From the NCBI GenBank assembly GCA_031390425.1, contig JANMTL010000072.1:1-30321 (forward strand): DNA of 30,321 nucleotides, written 5' to 3'. The notes under the pieces are model-generated. The model worked only from the letters and a program-made list of their open reading frames with translations, did no database searches and was not told the DNA's origin. The translations under genes and the position numbers were made by a program. Position 1 is the first letter of the stretch. Each line of letters begins with the position of its first letter. Shown here piece by piece: positions 1 through 7,623 of this stretch. Source of the DNA: PBB1 sp031390425. Its GTDB lineage: Bacteria > Pseudomonadota > Gammaproteobacteria > Burkholderiales > Burkholderiaceae_C.

Positions 1-73
1 GGGGCGTGGCCGGCGTTGCCGGTGTGGCGGCAGCAGGTGTCGCAGGAACTTCTGCAGGACTTCCGATTTTCAT
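1..73 (-). CDS. flgM: FlgM anti-sigma-28 factor, N-terminal fragment
   Basis: The gene is cut by the window edge: only the first 24 codons are present, reading leftward from an ATG at 73. The protein begins M-K-I-G-S-P, the usual start of FlgM, followed by an Ala/Pro/Thr-rich disordered stretch. A good ribosome site (GGGAGAA) lies just upstream. FlgM binds and blocks sigma-28 (FliA) and is exported through the finished hook, which releases late flagellar transcription. It lies downstream of flgA on the same strand, the common betaproteobacterial order, with flgN expected beyond the edge. It has its own sigma-28-like promoter. The C-terminal sigma-binding helices are outside the window, so the call rests on the N-terminus and context. 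Confidence 0.85.
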   Translation of the reverse strand, partial: MKIGSPAEVPATPAAATPATPATP

Positions 74-123
74 GGTGTTCTCCCTACGGGCGGCGGAGTG
101 AGCGGCCTTTTCAACATGACGGT

Positions 124-150
124 ATTTCGGCCGGGCTGGGCGCGACTTTA
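124..150 (-). promoter_or_regulatory. sigma-28 (FliA) promoter of flgM
   Basis: On the minus strand TAAAGTCG is followed by exactly 11 bases and then GCCGAAAT. The flagellar sigma-28 consensus is TAAAGTTT-N11-GCCGATAA, so both halves match well at the right spacing. The -10 element ends about 50 bases upstream of the flgM start, and the site lies between the flgA stop and flgM. It would let FliA drive its own inhibitor, as is known for flgM in enterics. Seen: motif and spacing. Inferred: activity. Confidence 0.75.
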
Positions 151-184
151 GGTCTTTTTGAATGCGTGTCTCGACGCAGCCTGC

Positions 185-991
185 TCACAGCGACACCTCG
201 ATCTGGCGGGTGGCGATCGGCATGCCGGTGATGACCTGGCCGCCATCGGTGCGCACGCGGGCGGTCTGGCCTTCGAGGCCGGGGGTCAGCGCCTGACCCG
301 CGCCGGCCACGCTGAAGCCGGGGCCGCTGGCGTGCACCTTCACGGTGTCACCGGCGGCGAACCACTGGCGCGGCTTCAGATCGGTTTGCCGCACGCCTTG
401 TCCGGCCGCCAGTGGCCGCGCGAGCGTGCGACCCACGGCGAACGCGGCCGACGTGACGACCGCGCCGTTGTCTTCGGCGAGGTCGATTTCAGCCAGCGTC
501 AGATCGGTCTCGCGCAGCGTGGCGCCGGCCGACAGCGGCAGCGTGGCGACCAGCGCGCTGCCGTAGACCCGCACGGTAAGCGACAGATAGACGTTCCACG
601 CGCGCACGCCTTGCGCACAGCGCAGTCCGATGCGCGCCTTGCCCCACAGCCGCGTGCCGGGCGGCAAATAGGGCTCGATGCGCTGGCACGGCGCCAGTTT
701 CAACCGAGGGTCGAGCGCACCGACGACCACGTCGAAGCGCGTCGGGTTGCCGAGCGCGCCGGCGTCGCCGTGCTTGGGTGCCCCCAGACCGGTCGTCTGC
801 TGCGTCGCATGCATCGCCATCTCACGCACTTGGTCGATGAGCCCGGCGTCGATCGCTGCGCCGACCGCGGGCTGGGCCTGCGCAGCGCGCGGCGCGCACC
901 AGATCAGCAGGCTGGCGAGCAGCATCACACCGCACGCTGAGTTGCAGGCGCGTGCGCAATCCGCTGCAGCTTGAAGAAGGAGGTATTTCAT
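185..991 (-). CDS. flgA: FlgA, periplasmic P-ring assembly chaperone
   Basis: FlgA helps FlgI polymerise into the P ring in the periplasm. The product is 268 residues from the ATG at 991; a GTG immediately before it (994) is an alternative, and neither has a strong ribosome site. A long basic/hydrophobic leader ends in a plausible signal peptidase site at A-Q-A before Q-P, near residue 40. The C-terminal half looks like the SAF/FlgA domain, with the typical L-P-L-S-A-G-A, A-G-x-x-V-R-Q-T-D-L and W-F-A-A-G-D-x-V segments and an I-x-G-M/V-P motif near the end. It is divergent from flgB and followed by flgM. At this length it is a full FlgA of the longer, two-part type. Confidence 0.93.
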   Translation of the reverse strand: MKYLLLQAAADCARACNSACGVMLLASLLIWCAPRAAQAQPAVGAAIDAGLIDQVREMAMHATQQTTGLGAPKHGDAGALGNPTRFDVVVGALDPRLKLAPCQRIEPYLPPGTRLWGKARIGLRCAQGVRAWNVYLSLTVRVYGSALVATLPLSAGATLRETDLTLAEIDLAEDNGAVVTSAAFAVGRTLARPLAAGQGVRQTDLKPRQWFAAGDTVKVHASGPGFSVAGAGQALTPGLEGQTARVRTDGGQVITGMPIATRQIEVSL

Positions 992-1139
992 CACTGCACT
1001 CTAGGCACGACCGCCGCCGGTGCAGCGCCGGAATTGACGGCCATTCAGGCTGTTGTTCCCGCTTATGTCGGCGAAGTCGCTCTCGACAATGACCGCACAC
1101 CGGCCCTCGCCGGACACGCCGAACCTTCGGGAGTGCCAC
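992..1139. promoter_or_regulatory. divergent flgA / flgB control region
   Basis: This 148-nt gap separates flgA (leftward) from flgB (rightward) and must hold the promoter of the large flgB-L operon. A TTGACG at 1034-1039 resembles a sigma-70 -35 hexamer, but no good -10 sits at 16-18 bases from it. I see no convincing sigma-54 (TGGCAC-N5-TTGC), sigma-28 or FlhDC box. A GGGAG ribosome site for flgB lies at its right end. The regulatory role is inferred from gene orientation. Confidence 0.4.
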
Positions 1140-1556
1140 ATGCTCGACCGCCTCACCAGTTCCATCGACTTCCAGGGTCAGGCCCTCGGCTTGCGCGCCG
1201 AGCGACAGCGGCTGATCGCCAGCAACATCGCCAACGCGGACACGCCGGGCTATGTGTCGCGCGACATGAATTTCGCCCAGGCGCTGCGCGACGCGACCGA
1301 CTCGCAGGCGCTGCACACCGGCAGCACCGGCCGACTCGACACCACGCGGTCCGGGCACATCGCAGGCAGCGGCGGCACACCCGGTCAGGCCAACCTGCAG
1401 TACGCGACCGCGAGCCAGACCAGCCTCGACAACAACACCGTCGACATGGACCGCGAGCGCGCCAGCTTCGCCGACAACGCGGTGAAGTTCGAGGCCACGC
1501 TGCGCTTCATCAACGGCAGCGTGGGCACGATGCTCGCGGCGATCAAGGGGCAATGA
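1140..1556 (+). CDS. flgB: FlgB, flagellar proximal rod protein
   Basis: FlgB forms part of the proximal rod that joins the MS ring to the distal rod; it is exported by the flagellar type III system without a cleaved signal. The product is 138 residues, normal for the family. The N-terminus has the rod/hook signature S-N-I-A-N-A-D-T-P-G-Y, and the C-terminus has the conserved E-A-T-L-R-F-I-N-G region that packs as a coiled coil. The ATG at 1140 is chosen because GGGAG precedes it and the homologous N-terminus starts there; the frame stays open further upstream but without FlgB-like sequence. It is first in the flgBCDEFGHIJKL run. Confidence 0.95.
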   Translation: MLDRLTSSIDFQGQALGLRAERQRLIASNIANADTPGYVSRDMNFAQALRDATDSQALHTGSTGRLDTTRSGHIAGSGGTPGQANLQYATASQTSLDNNTVDMDRERASFADNAVKFEATLRFINGSVGTMLAAIKGQ

Positions 1557-1577
1557 TGATGAACGGGGCTGAGCGCC

Positions 1578-1621
1578 GGGCCGCTCTCGAGCTGTACCGC
1601 CTCCGCTCGGGAGAGCGGCCC
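1578..1621 (+). other. flgB-flgC intergenic hairpin
   Basis: A perfect 11-bp inverted repeat, GGGCCGCTCTC (1578-1588) and GAGAGCGGCCC (1611-1621), encloses 22 bases. Inside it GAGC (1589-1592) can pair with GCTC (1605-1608), giving a longer stem with a 2-base bulge. It lies in the 91-nt gap between the flgB stop and the flgC start. No T-run follows, so it is not a standard intrinsic terminator. It may be an mRNA processing or stabilising structure inside the operon (inference). Confidence 0.7.
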
Positions 1622-1647
1622 ACGTACTCGTCAGACGCGGGGTTGTC

Positions 1648-2076
1648 ATGAGCATGCTCAACATCTTCAACGTCGCCGGCAGCGCGGTCAGCGCGCAGAG
1701 CCAGCGGCTCAACGTCGTGGCCTCGAACCTGGCCAACGCGGACACGGTGGCCGGGCCCGATGGCAGTGCCTACAAGGCGCGGCAGGTGGTCTTTCAGACG
1801 CAACCGATGGGCACGGCAGGCGCGAATTTTTCAAACGCGGCGGGCGGCGCCGGCGTCACCGTCAGCACCATCACCGAGGACCAGACACCGGGCCGTCGCA
1901 TCCACGACCCGAAGCATCCGTCGGCCGACGCCGATGGCTACGTCACCTACAGCAACGTCAACGCGATCGAGGAGATGGTCAACATGATCTCCGCGTCGCG
2001 TTCGTACCAGAACAACGTCGAAGTCATGAACACGGCCAAGTCGCTGCTGCTGAAGACCCTGCAGATGGGCAACTGA
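1648..2076 (+). CDS. flgC: FlgC, flagellar proximal rod protein
   Basis: FlgC is the second proximal rod subunit. The 142-residue product has the typical length and start, with S-N-L-A-N-A-D-T near residue 30. The mid-section ends in D-P-x-H-P-x-A-D-x-D-G-Y-V, characteristic of FlgC. The C-terminal helix runs I-E-E-M-V-N-M-I-S-A-S-R-S-Y and N-V-E-V-M-N-T-A-K, shared by axial proteins. It starts 91 nt after flgB, the largest gap in the operon, which holds the hairpin at 1578-1621; the ribosome site is weak (GGGG). flgD follows after 29 nt. Confidence 0.96.
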   Translation: MSMLNIFNVAGSAVSAQSQRLNVVASNLANADTVAGPDGSAYKARQVVFQTQPMGTAGANFSNAAGGAGVTVSTITEDQTPGRRIHDPKHPSADADGYVTYSNVNAIEEMVNMISASRSYQNNVEVMNTAKSLLLKTLQMGN

Positions 2077-2105
2077 GCCCGTCGACATTCACCAGGAAAC
2101 GCGCG

Positions 2106-2756
2106 ATGACCATCGATTTCACGACCCTCAATAAAACCTCGTCCGGTGCGGCCGTCGCTGCGGCCGCCGCCGCCGACGAACCCGGATCGGAAGACCGTTT
2201 CCTGAAGCTGCTGATCACGCAGATCCAGAACCAGGACCCGTTGAAGCCAATGGACAACGCGCAGGTGACGACGCAGATTGCCCAGATCAACACCGTCAAG
2301 GGCATCGAGAAACTCAACACCACGGTTCAGGGCCTGTCGGGGCAGTTCACGCAGTTGCAGGCCTTGCAAGGCGCCTCGCTGGTCGGCCGCGATGTGGTGG
2401 TGCCGGGCAATGTGCTCGACATCGCCGACGGCGTCGGGCAGGGCGGCTTCGAGCTGAACAGTGCCGCCGATTCGGTCAAGGTGGAAGTGCTGTCGCCGGC
2501 CGGTGCGGTGGTGGACACCTTCGCGCTCGGCGCGATGGGCAGCGGCCTGCACAGCTTCGACTGGCCCGCCGGCACGGCCACCAACGACAGCAACCTGCGC
2601 TTTCGCGTCGCCGCCTCCAGCGGCGCCGTCACCTCGTCGCCCACCTTGCTGATGCGCGACCGCGTCAACGCGATCACCACCAGCGGCAGCACGCTGAACC
2701 TCGAGTTGCAGAACTCGGGCAGCGTGCCGTACAGCAGCGTGCGGGCACTGAACTGA
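2106..2756 (+). CDS. flgD: FlgD, hook-capping protein
   Basis: FlgD caps the growing hook so that FlgE subunits can assemble, and is discarded when the hook is complete. The 216-residue product has the conserved N-terminal block F-L-K-L-L-I-T-Q-I-Q-N-Q-D-P-L-K-P-M (about residues 36-53) and the T-x-Q-I-A-Q segment. A Tudor-like and FnIII-like C-terminal part follows; G-L-H-S-F-D-W is typical of it. The ATG at 2106 has an AGGAAA ribosome site. It is followed by flgE after a 76-nt gap in which I see no clear promoter. Confidence 0.95.
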   Translation: MTIDFTTLNKTSSGAAVAAAAAADEPGSEDRFLKLLITQIQNQDPLKPMDNAQVTTQIAQINTVKGIEKLNTTVQGLSGQFTQLQALQGASLVGRDVVVPGNVLDIADGVGQGGFELNSAADSVKVEVLSPAGAVVDTFALGAMGSGLHSFDWPAGTATNDSNLRFRVAASSGAVTSSPTLLMRDRVNAITTSGSTLNLELQNSGSVPYSSVRALN

Positions 2757-2832
2757 CCCCCGCGCCTGATACCCCGAGCCTCTTTTCGACGTCGACTCGT
2801 CGCCTCTGCCACCGCATCACCAAGGACACACC

Positions 2833-4107
2833 ATGAGCTTCCAGCAAGGTCTCTCCGGTCTGAACGCCACCAGCAAGAACCTCGAAGTCATCGGCAACAA
2901 CATCGCCAATGCCAACACCTTCGGCGCCAAGGCGGCGCGGGCCGAGTTCTCGGATCTGTACGCCACCGCAATCAACCGCGCCGGCGGCGGTGTCAACGAC
3001 GTCGGCCTAGGCGTCAGCCTGACCACCGTCGCCCAGCAGTTCACCCAGGGCAACCTCACGACGACCGACAACCCGCTCGACTTGGCGATCAACGGACGTG
3101 GATTTTTTCAAGTCCAGAGCGGCAGCGGTGAAACGCTGTACACCCGCAACGGACAGTTCAAGCTCGACCGCGAAGGCTATGTCGTCACCAACAGCGGCGA
3201 CAAGCTGACCGCGCAGCCCTGGGACGAAGCGGCCGGCCGCGCCGCCGGCGATCTGGTGCCGATCCGCTTGCTCAGTGGGCTCGGCCAGCCGGTGGCCACC
3301 GGCGCGGGCAGTGACCTGGCGTTGCGTGGCGTGCGGCTCGCGATCAATCTCGACGCGCGCAAAGACGTTCCGACCGTGCCGATGTCGTTCACGCAACCCG
3401 ACAGCTACAACTTCTCGACCTCGCAGACGCTGTACGACACCCAAGGTGCGCCGCTGACGATGAACTACTACTTTCGCAAGTCGGCGGCGAACGCGTGGGA
3501 CGTGTTCGGGTCGATCAACGGGCAGGCGTTCGATGGCCCGACGCCCGCCACCGGCTTGATCACCGCGATGACCTTCGATGCCCAAGGCAAGCTGACCGCG
3601 CCGCTGACCGCACCGACCATCGACATCGTCGACCCGCGAACCTCGCCGCTGGCGACCCCGCTGTTCGACGACTTGCCGATCAACTTCGACGGCACCAGCC
3701 AGTACGCTGCGGGCTTCAGCCTGTCGCAGCTCAAGCAGGACGGATTTTCCTCCGGCGAGCTGAGGGGCATCACCTTCGACCCCTCGGGTGTCGTCAAGGC
3801 GTCGTACTCGAACGGTCGTTCGTCGAACCTGGCGCAACTGCAACTGGTGGACTTCTCCAACCTGCAGGGCCTGCAGCCGCTCGGTGCGAACCTGTGGAAA
3901 TCGACCTATGCGTCGGGCGAGCCGAGCGGCGGCAGTGCCCCCGGCACCGGCACCTTCGGCGTGGTGCAGGCCGGCGCGCTCGAAGAGTCGAATGTCGACC
4001 TGACCGGCGAGCTGGTCGGTCTGATCACCGCCCAGCGTCTCTACCAAGCCAACGCCCAAACCATCTCGACGCAAAGCGAGATCTTGCAGACGCTGGTCAA
4101 CCTCTGA
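2833..4107 (+). CDS. flgE: FlgE, flagellar hook protein
   Basis: FlgE polymerises into the hook, the flexible joint between rod and filament. The product is 424 residues, close to the usual 400. The N-terminus (M-S-F-Q-Q-G-L-S-G-L-N-A) and the motif G-N-N-I-A-N-A-N-T-F-G are diagnostic. The FlaE-type central region includes D-N-P-L-D-L-A-I-N-G-R-G-F-F. The C-terminus carries E-E-S-N-V-D-L-T and I-T-A-Q-R-L-Y-Q-A-N-A-Q-T-I, which form the D0 helices. AAGGA precedes the ATG at 2833. It is fourth in the flgB-L operon. Confidence 0.97.
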   Translation: MSFQQGLSGLNATSKNLEVIGNNIANANTFGAKAARAEFSDLYATAINRAGGGVNDVGLGVSLTTVAQQFTQGNLTTTDNPLDLAINGRGFFQVQSGSGETLYTRNGQFKLDREGYVVTNSGDKLTAQPWDEAAGRAAGDLVPIRLLSGLGQPVATGAGSDLALRGVRLAINLDARKDVPTVPMSFTQPDSYNFSTSQTLYDTQGAPLTMNYYFRKSAANAWDVFGSINGQAFDGPTPATGLITAMTFDAQGKLTAPLTAPTIDIVDPRTSPLATPLFDDLPINFDGTSQYAAGFSLSQLKQDGFSSGELRGITFDPSGVVKASYSNGRSSNLAQLQLVDFSNLQGLQPLGANLWKSTYASGEPSGGSAPGTGTFGVVQAGALEESNVDLTGELVGLITAQRLYQANAQTISTQSEILQTLVNL

Positions 4108-4153
4108 TCCGACGGCCGACCCGCGCTTGAACTGACGCACCGAGGAGTTGCCG

Positions 4154-4879
4154 ATGGACCGCATGATTTACCTGTCGATGTCGGGCGCCAAAGCCACGAT
4201 GCAGCGCCAGGAGACGCTTGCGCACAACCTGGCGAATGTGTCGACGCCCGGCTTTCGCGCCGAGCTGCAAGCCTTCCGCGCGGTGCCGGTGCAAGGCAGC
4301 GGCGCCAGCACCCGCGTCTACACGCTCGAATCGACCCCCGGCTACGACGCGACGCCCGGCCCGGTGGCCGCCACCGGCCGCAACCTCGACGTGGCGATCA
4401 AGGGCAACGCCTGGCTCGCGGTGCAGGGGCTCGACGGCACCGAGGCCTACACCCGAGGCGGCTCGCTCGAACTGTCGGCCGACGGCACGCTGACCACGCA
4501 CAACGGCCTCACGGTGCTGGGCGACGGCGGCCCGATCCAGGTGCAGCCGAACAGCCAGGTCAGCATCGGCGCGGACGGCACCGTCAGCGCGCGCACCGGC
4601 AACACGCCGCCTTCGGTGATCGGGCGTCTGAAGCTGGTGACCCCCGAAACACCGCTCGATCGCGGCGAGGACGGCTTGTTCCGCGCGGCCGAGGGAGACC
4701 TGTCCGCCGATGCGACCGCGCGCGTGCAGGACGGCGCGCTGGAGGGCTCGAACGTGAGCTCGGTCGAGACGATGGTGGCGATGATTTCTGCCGCCCGCCA
4801 GTTCGAGGTCCAGATGAAGCTGCTGCAGACCGCCAAGGACGACGAGTCGGCTGCGGCGCAGTTGCTGTCGATGCGCTGA
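4154..4879 (+). CDS. flgF: FlgF, flagellar distal/proximal rod protein
   Basis: FlgF is a minor rod subunit. The 241-residue product begins M-D-R-M-I-Y-L-S-M-S-G-A-K and has the axial motif H-N-L-A-N-V-S-T-P-G-F-R-A-E. The central D-V-A-I-K-G-N-A-W-L-A-V-Q resembles the matching part of FlgG. The ATG at 4154 is preferred over an in-frame TTG at 4148, because GAGGAG (4142-4147) is correctly spaced for the ATG. It sits between flgE and flgG with gaps of 46 and 59 nt. Confidence 0.95.
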   Translation: MDRMIYLSMSGAKATMQRQETLAHNLANVSTPGFRAELQAFRAVPVQGSGASTRVYTLESTPGYDATPGPVAATGRNLDVAIKGNAWLAVQGLDGTEAYTRGGSLELSADGTLTTHNGLTVLGDGGPIQVQPNSQVSIGADGTVSARTGNTPPSVIGRLKLVTPETPLDRGEDGLFRAAEGDLSADATARVQDGALEGSNVSSVETMVAMISAARQFEVQMKLLQTAKDDESAAAQLLSMR

Positions 4880-4938
4880 CCGCCACCGCCCGTCACGCCA
4901 CCCCGTCGCCCGAACCCACCTGAACCAGGACTCTCGCC

Positions 4939-5721
4939 ATGATTCGTTCCCTGTGGATCTCGAAGACCGGCATGGAAGCCCAGCAAACCCAGCTGGACAC
5001 CATCTCGCACAACCTCGCCAACGTGTCGACCAACGGCTATAAAAAGTCGCACGCGGTGTTCGAGGACCTGATGTACCAGAACCTGCGCCAGACCGGCGCC
5101 AACAGCAGCGAGCAGACCACCTTGCCGACCGGCTTGCAGCTCGGGCTGGGCGTGCGCGCCGTGGCCACTTCGCGCAGCTTCGCTCAGGGCAACCTGCAGC
5201 AAAGCGCCAACCCGCTCGATGTGGCGGTGAAGGGCAACGGCATGTTCGAGATCCAATTGCCCGACGGCACCACCGGCTACACCCGCGACGGCTCGTTTCA
5301 GGTCAGTGCGCAGGGGCAACTGGTCACCAACAACGGCTACCCGGTCAACCCCGGCATCACGATCCCGCCCGCCGCGCAAAGCATCACCATCGGCGGCGAC
5401 GGTACCGTCAGCGTGACGTTGCCCGGCCAGTCGCTGCCGCAGACGGTCGGCCAGTTGCAACTGGCCAACTTCATCAATCCGGCCGGTCTGGAGCCCAAAG
5501 GCCAGAACCTGTACGCCGAAACCGCCTCGTCGGGCACACCCAACGTCGGCGCGCCGGGAGCCAACGGCCTGGGGTCGTTGGCGCAAGGCTTTGTCGAAAC
5601 CTCGAACGTCAACGTGGTCGAAGAACTGGTGTCGATGATTCAGACCCAGCGCGCCTACGAGCTGAACTCGAAGGCGATCACCACCTCCGACGAGATGTTG
5701 CAAAAACTGGGGCAGATGTGA
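4939..5721 (+). CDS. flgG: FlgG, flagellar distal rod protein
   Basis: FlgG builds the distal rod that passes through the P and L rings. The product is 260 residues, the exact family length, and matches the well-conserved pattern throughout. It starts M-I-R-S-L-W-I-S-K-T-G-M-E-A-Q-Q-T, then has H-N-L-A-N-V-S-T-N-G-Y-K-K. It contains the rod-specific N-L-R-Q-T-G-A-N-S-S segment and ends with E-E-L-V-S-M-I-Q-T-Q-R-A-Y-E-L-N-S-K. The last codons overlap a possible GTG start of flgH, suggesting translational coupling. Confidence 0.98.
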   Translation: MIRSLWISKTGMEAQQTQLDTISHNLANVSTNGYKKSHAVFEDLMYQNLRQTGANSSEQTTLPTGLQLGLGVRAVATSRSFAQGNLQQSANPLDVAVKGNGMFEIQLPDGTTGYTRDGSFQVSAQGQLVTNNGYPVNPGITIPPAAQSITIGGDGTVSVTLPGQSLPQTVGQLQLANFINPAGLEPKGQNLYAETASSGTPNVGAPGANGLGSLAQGFVETSNVNVVEELVSMIQTQRAYELNSKAITTSDEMLQKLGQM

Positions 5722-6452
5722 GGCGAACCGTCGGCATGCAGCAGCGTTGGACGCCGACCCGGATGCGGTCGTGGCGCCGATGCGGCGGTCGCTTCGCGAT
5801 CATTCTCGGGGTGGTGGCGCTCGGTGGTTGCGAAGCGCTCGGCTTGCGGCCGACGGTCGACGTGGCCGTACCGACGCATGCGGTGCCGGCGCCGATCGCG
5901 CCGCCTGCGGTCAACAACGGCGCGATCTTCCAGTCCGCGCAGTACCGGCCGCTGTTCGAGGACCACCGGGCTCGGCTGGTCGGCGACACGCTGACGGTGC
6001 AGATCGTCGAGAAGGTGTCGGCCACGCAAAAGAGCACCAGCACGATCGACAAGACCGGCAAGGTCAGCGCCGGGCTGAGTGCGGTGCCGTTCCTGCCGAT
6101 CAGTGCGCTGAATCGGGCCAAGGCCACCGGCGACTCGAGCAACACCTTCCAAGGCAAGGGCAGCACCGAGAACACCAACGACTTTTCGGGCGTGATCACC
6201 GCCACCGTCACCGGCGTGCTGCCGAACGGGCACTTGCTGATCTCGGGCGAGAAGCAGATCGGCGTCAACGAGAACGTCGATGTGCTGCGCTTTTCGGGAC
6301 AGGTCGATCCGCGCTCGATTCAGCCAGGCAACTCTGTCGCCTCGGCGCAGATCGCCAACGTGCGTTTGGAGCACAAGGGCCGTGGCGCCCAGGCCGATGC
6401 GCAAATAATTGGCTGGTTGGCGCGGTTCTTTTTGACCCTTCTGCCGATTTAA
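5718..6452 (+). CDS. flgH: FlgH, L-ring lipoprotein
   Basis: FlgH forms the outer-membrane L ring. A lipobox L-G-G-C is visible, so the mature protein should be lipidated at that Cys. Three starts are possible: GTG at 5718 (overlapping the flgG stop), ATG at 5736, and ATG at 5763. The last gives a compact 23-residue lipoprotein leader (M-R-S-W-R-R then a hydrophobic core). From 5718 the product is 244 residues. Later motifs are typical: Y-R-P-L-F-E-D-H-R-A-R-x-V-G-D-T-L-T-V, N-G-H-L-L-I-S-G-E-K-Q-I and the C-terminal G-W-L-A-R-F-F. The family call is firm; the start is not. Confidence 0.94.
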   Translation: MRRTVGMQQRWTPTRMRSWRRCGGRFAIILGVVALGGCEALGLRPTVDVAVPTHAVPAPIAPPAVNNGAIFQSAQYRPLFEDHRARLVGDTLTVQIVEKVSATQKSTSTIDKTGKVSAGLSAVPFLPISALNRAKATGDSSNTFQGKGSTENTNDFSGVITATVTGVLPNGHLLISGEKQIGVNENVDVLRFSGQVDPRSIQPGNSVASAQIANVRLEHKGRGAQADAQIIGWLARFFLTLLPI

Positions 6453-6492
6453 GTTTGCCCAGAATCGGACGTACAAAGGGGTGCATCCGACC

Positions 6493-7623
6493 ATGGACAG
6501 GACCGAAAGACGCGTGCGTGCGGTGATATGGATCGGCTTGCTGATCGCCAGCGCGGCGATCTGGTGGCCCGCTCCGGCGGCGGCCGCCCGCATCAAGGAA
6601 ATCGCCTCGGTTCAAGGCGTGCGCAGCAACCCGCTGCTGGGCTATGGCCTGGTGGTCGGACTCGACGGCACCGGCGACCAGACCACCTCGGCGCCATTCA
6701 CCACGCAAAGCATCAACTCGCTGCTGCAGCAGTTGGGCGTGACCGTGCCGGCCGGCACCAACATGCAATTGAAGAACGTCGCGGCGGTGATGGTCACCGC
6801 GCAACTGCCTGCGTTCGCGCAACCGGGGCAGGCGATCGATGTCAACGTGTCGTCGCTCGCCAACGCGAAGAGCCTGCGCGGCGGCCTGCTGATCGCCACC
6901 CCGCTGCGTGGTGCCGACGGGCAGATCTACGCGCTGGCGCAAGGCAACCTGATCGTCGGCGGCGCAGGCGCCTCGGCCGGCGGCTCGAAGGTTCAGATCA
7001 ATCACCTGAGTGCCGGGCGCATCCCCGAGGGTGCCAGCGTCGAGCGCGCGGTGCCGACGCCGCTGAACCAGGGCGACAGCCTGCAGCTCGACCTGAACGC
7101 CAGCGACTACAACACCGCCCGCGAAGTGGCGCGTGCCATCAACAACCGCATGGGCGGTGCGATCGCGCAGGCGCTCGACGGCCGCCGCGTGCAGGTGCGC
7201 ATGCCCGAGACGTCCGACGCCCGCGTCTCGTTCATGGCCGAGATCGAGAACCTCAGCATCGACCTCGCCCGTCCTGCAGCGCGCGTCATCATCAATGCGC
7301 GCACCGGCTCGGTGGTGGTCAACGAATCGGTCACGTTGTCGCCTTGCGCGGTCGCGCACGGCAGCCTGTCGGTGACGATCAGCAGCACACCGCTGGTCAG
7401 CCAACCGGGCGCGTTCGCGCAGGGCCATACGGTGCAGGCCGAGAAGAGCGACATCACGATCCGCCAGGAGCCGGGCTCGCTGATCACGCTGCCGGCCGGC
7501 ATCAAGCTGACCGACGTGGTGAAAGCACTCAACTCGCTCGGCGCGACGCCGCAAGACCTGCTGGCGATCCTGCAGGCGATGAAATCGGCTGGCGCGCTGA
7601 ACGCCGAACTGGAGGTGATCTGA
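6493..7623 (+). CDS. flgI: FlgI, flagellar P-ring protein
   Basis: FlgI assembles into the periplasmic P ring around the distal rod, helped by FlgA. The 376-residue product has a Sec signal peptide (R-R-V-R then a hydrophobic core, cleavage near A-A-A-A before R-I-K-E-I). Conserved blocks are L-L-G-Y-G-L-V-V-G-L-D-G-T-G-D, N-V-A-A-V-M-V-T-A, and the C-terminal L-N-S-L-G-A-T-P-Q-D-L-L-A-I-L-Q. The ATG at 6493 is preferred over an in-frame GTG at 6481 that lies inside the AAAGGGG ribosome site. The stop codon shares one base with the flgJ start. Confidence 0.97.
   Translation: MDRTERRVRAVIWIGLLIASAAIWWPAPAAAARIKEIASVQGVRSNPLLGYGLVVGLDGTGDQTTSAPFTTQSINSLLQQLGVTVPAGTNMQLKNVAAVMVTAQLPAFAQPGQAIDVNVSSLANAKSLRGGLLIATPLRGADGQIYALAQGNLIVGGAGASAGGSKVQINHLSAGRIPEGASVERAVPTPLNQGDSLQLDLNASDYNTAREVARAINNRMGGAIAQALDGRRVQVRMPETSDARVSFMAEIENLSIDLARPAARVIINARTGSVVVNESVTLSPCAVAHGSLSVTISSTPLVSQPGAFAQGHTVQAEKSDITIRQEPGSLITLPAGIKLTDVVKALNSLGATPQDLLAILQAMKSAGALNAELEVI

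Noticed and set aside
973..984. A near-perfect Shine-Dalgarno (GAAGGAGGT) on the plus strand upstream of flgB.
   Set aside because: It is the complement of the first flgA codons (K-Y-L-L), and no start codon with a sensible frame follows at ribosome-site distance.
1132..1145. TGGCAC on the minus strand near the flgB start, like a sigma-54 -24 element.
   Set aside because: The required GC of the -12 element is absent at the correct spacing.
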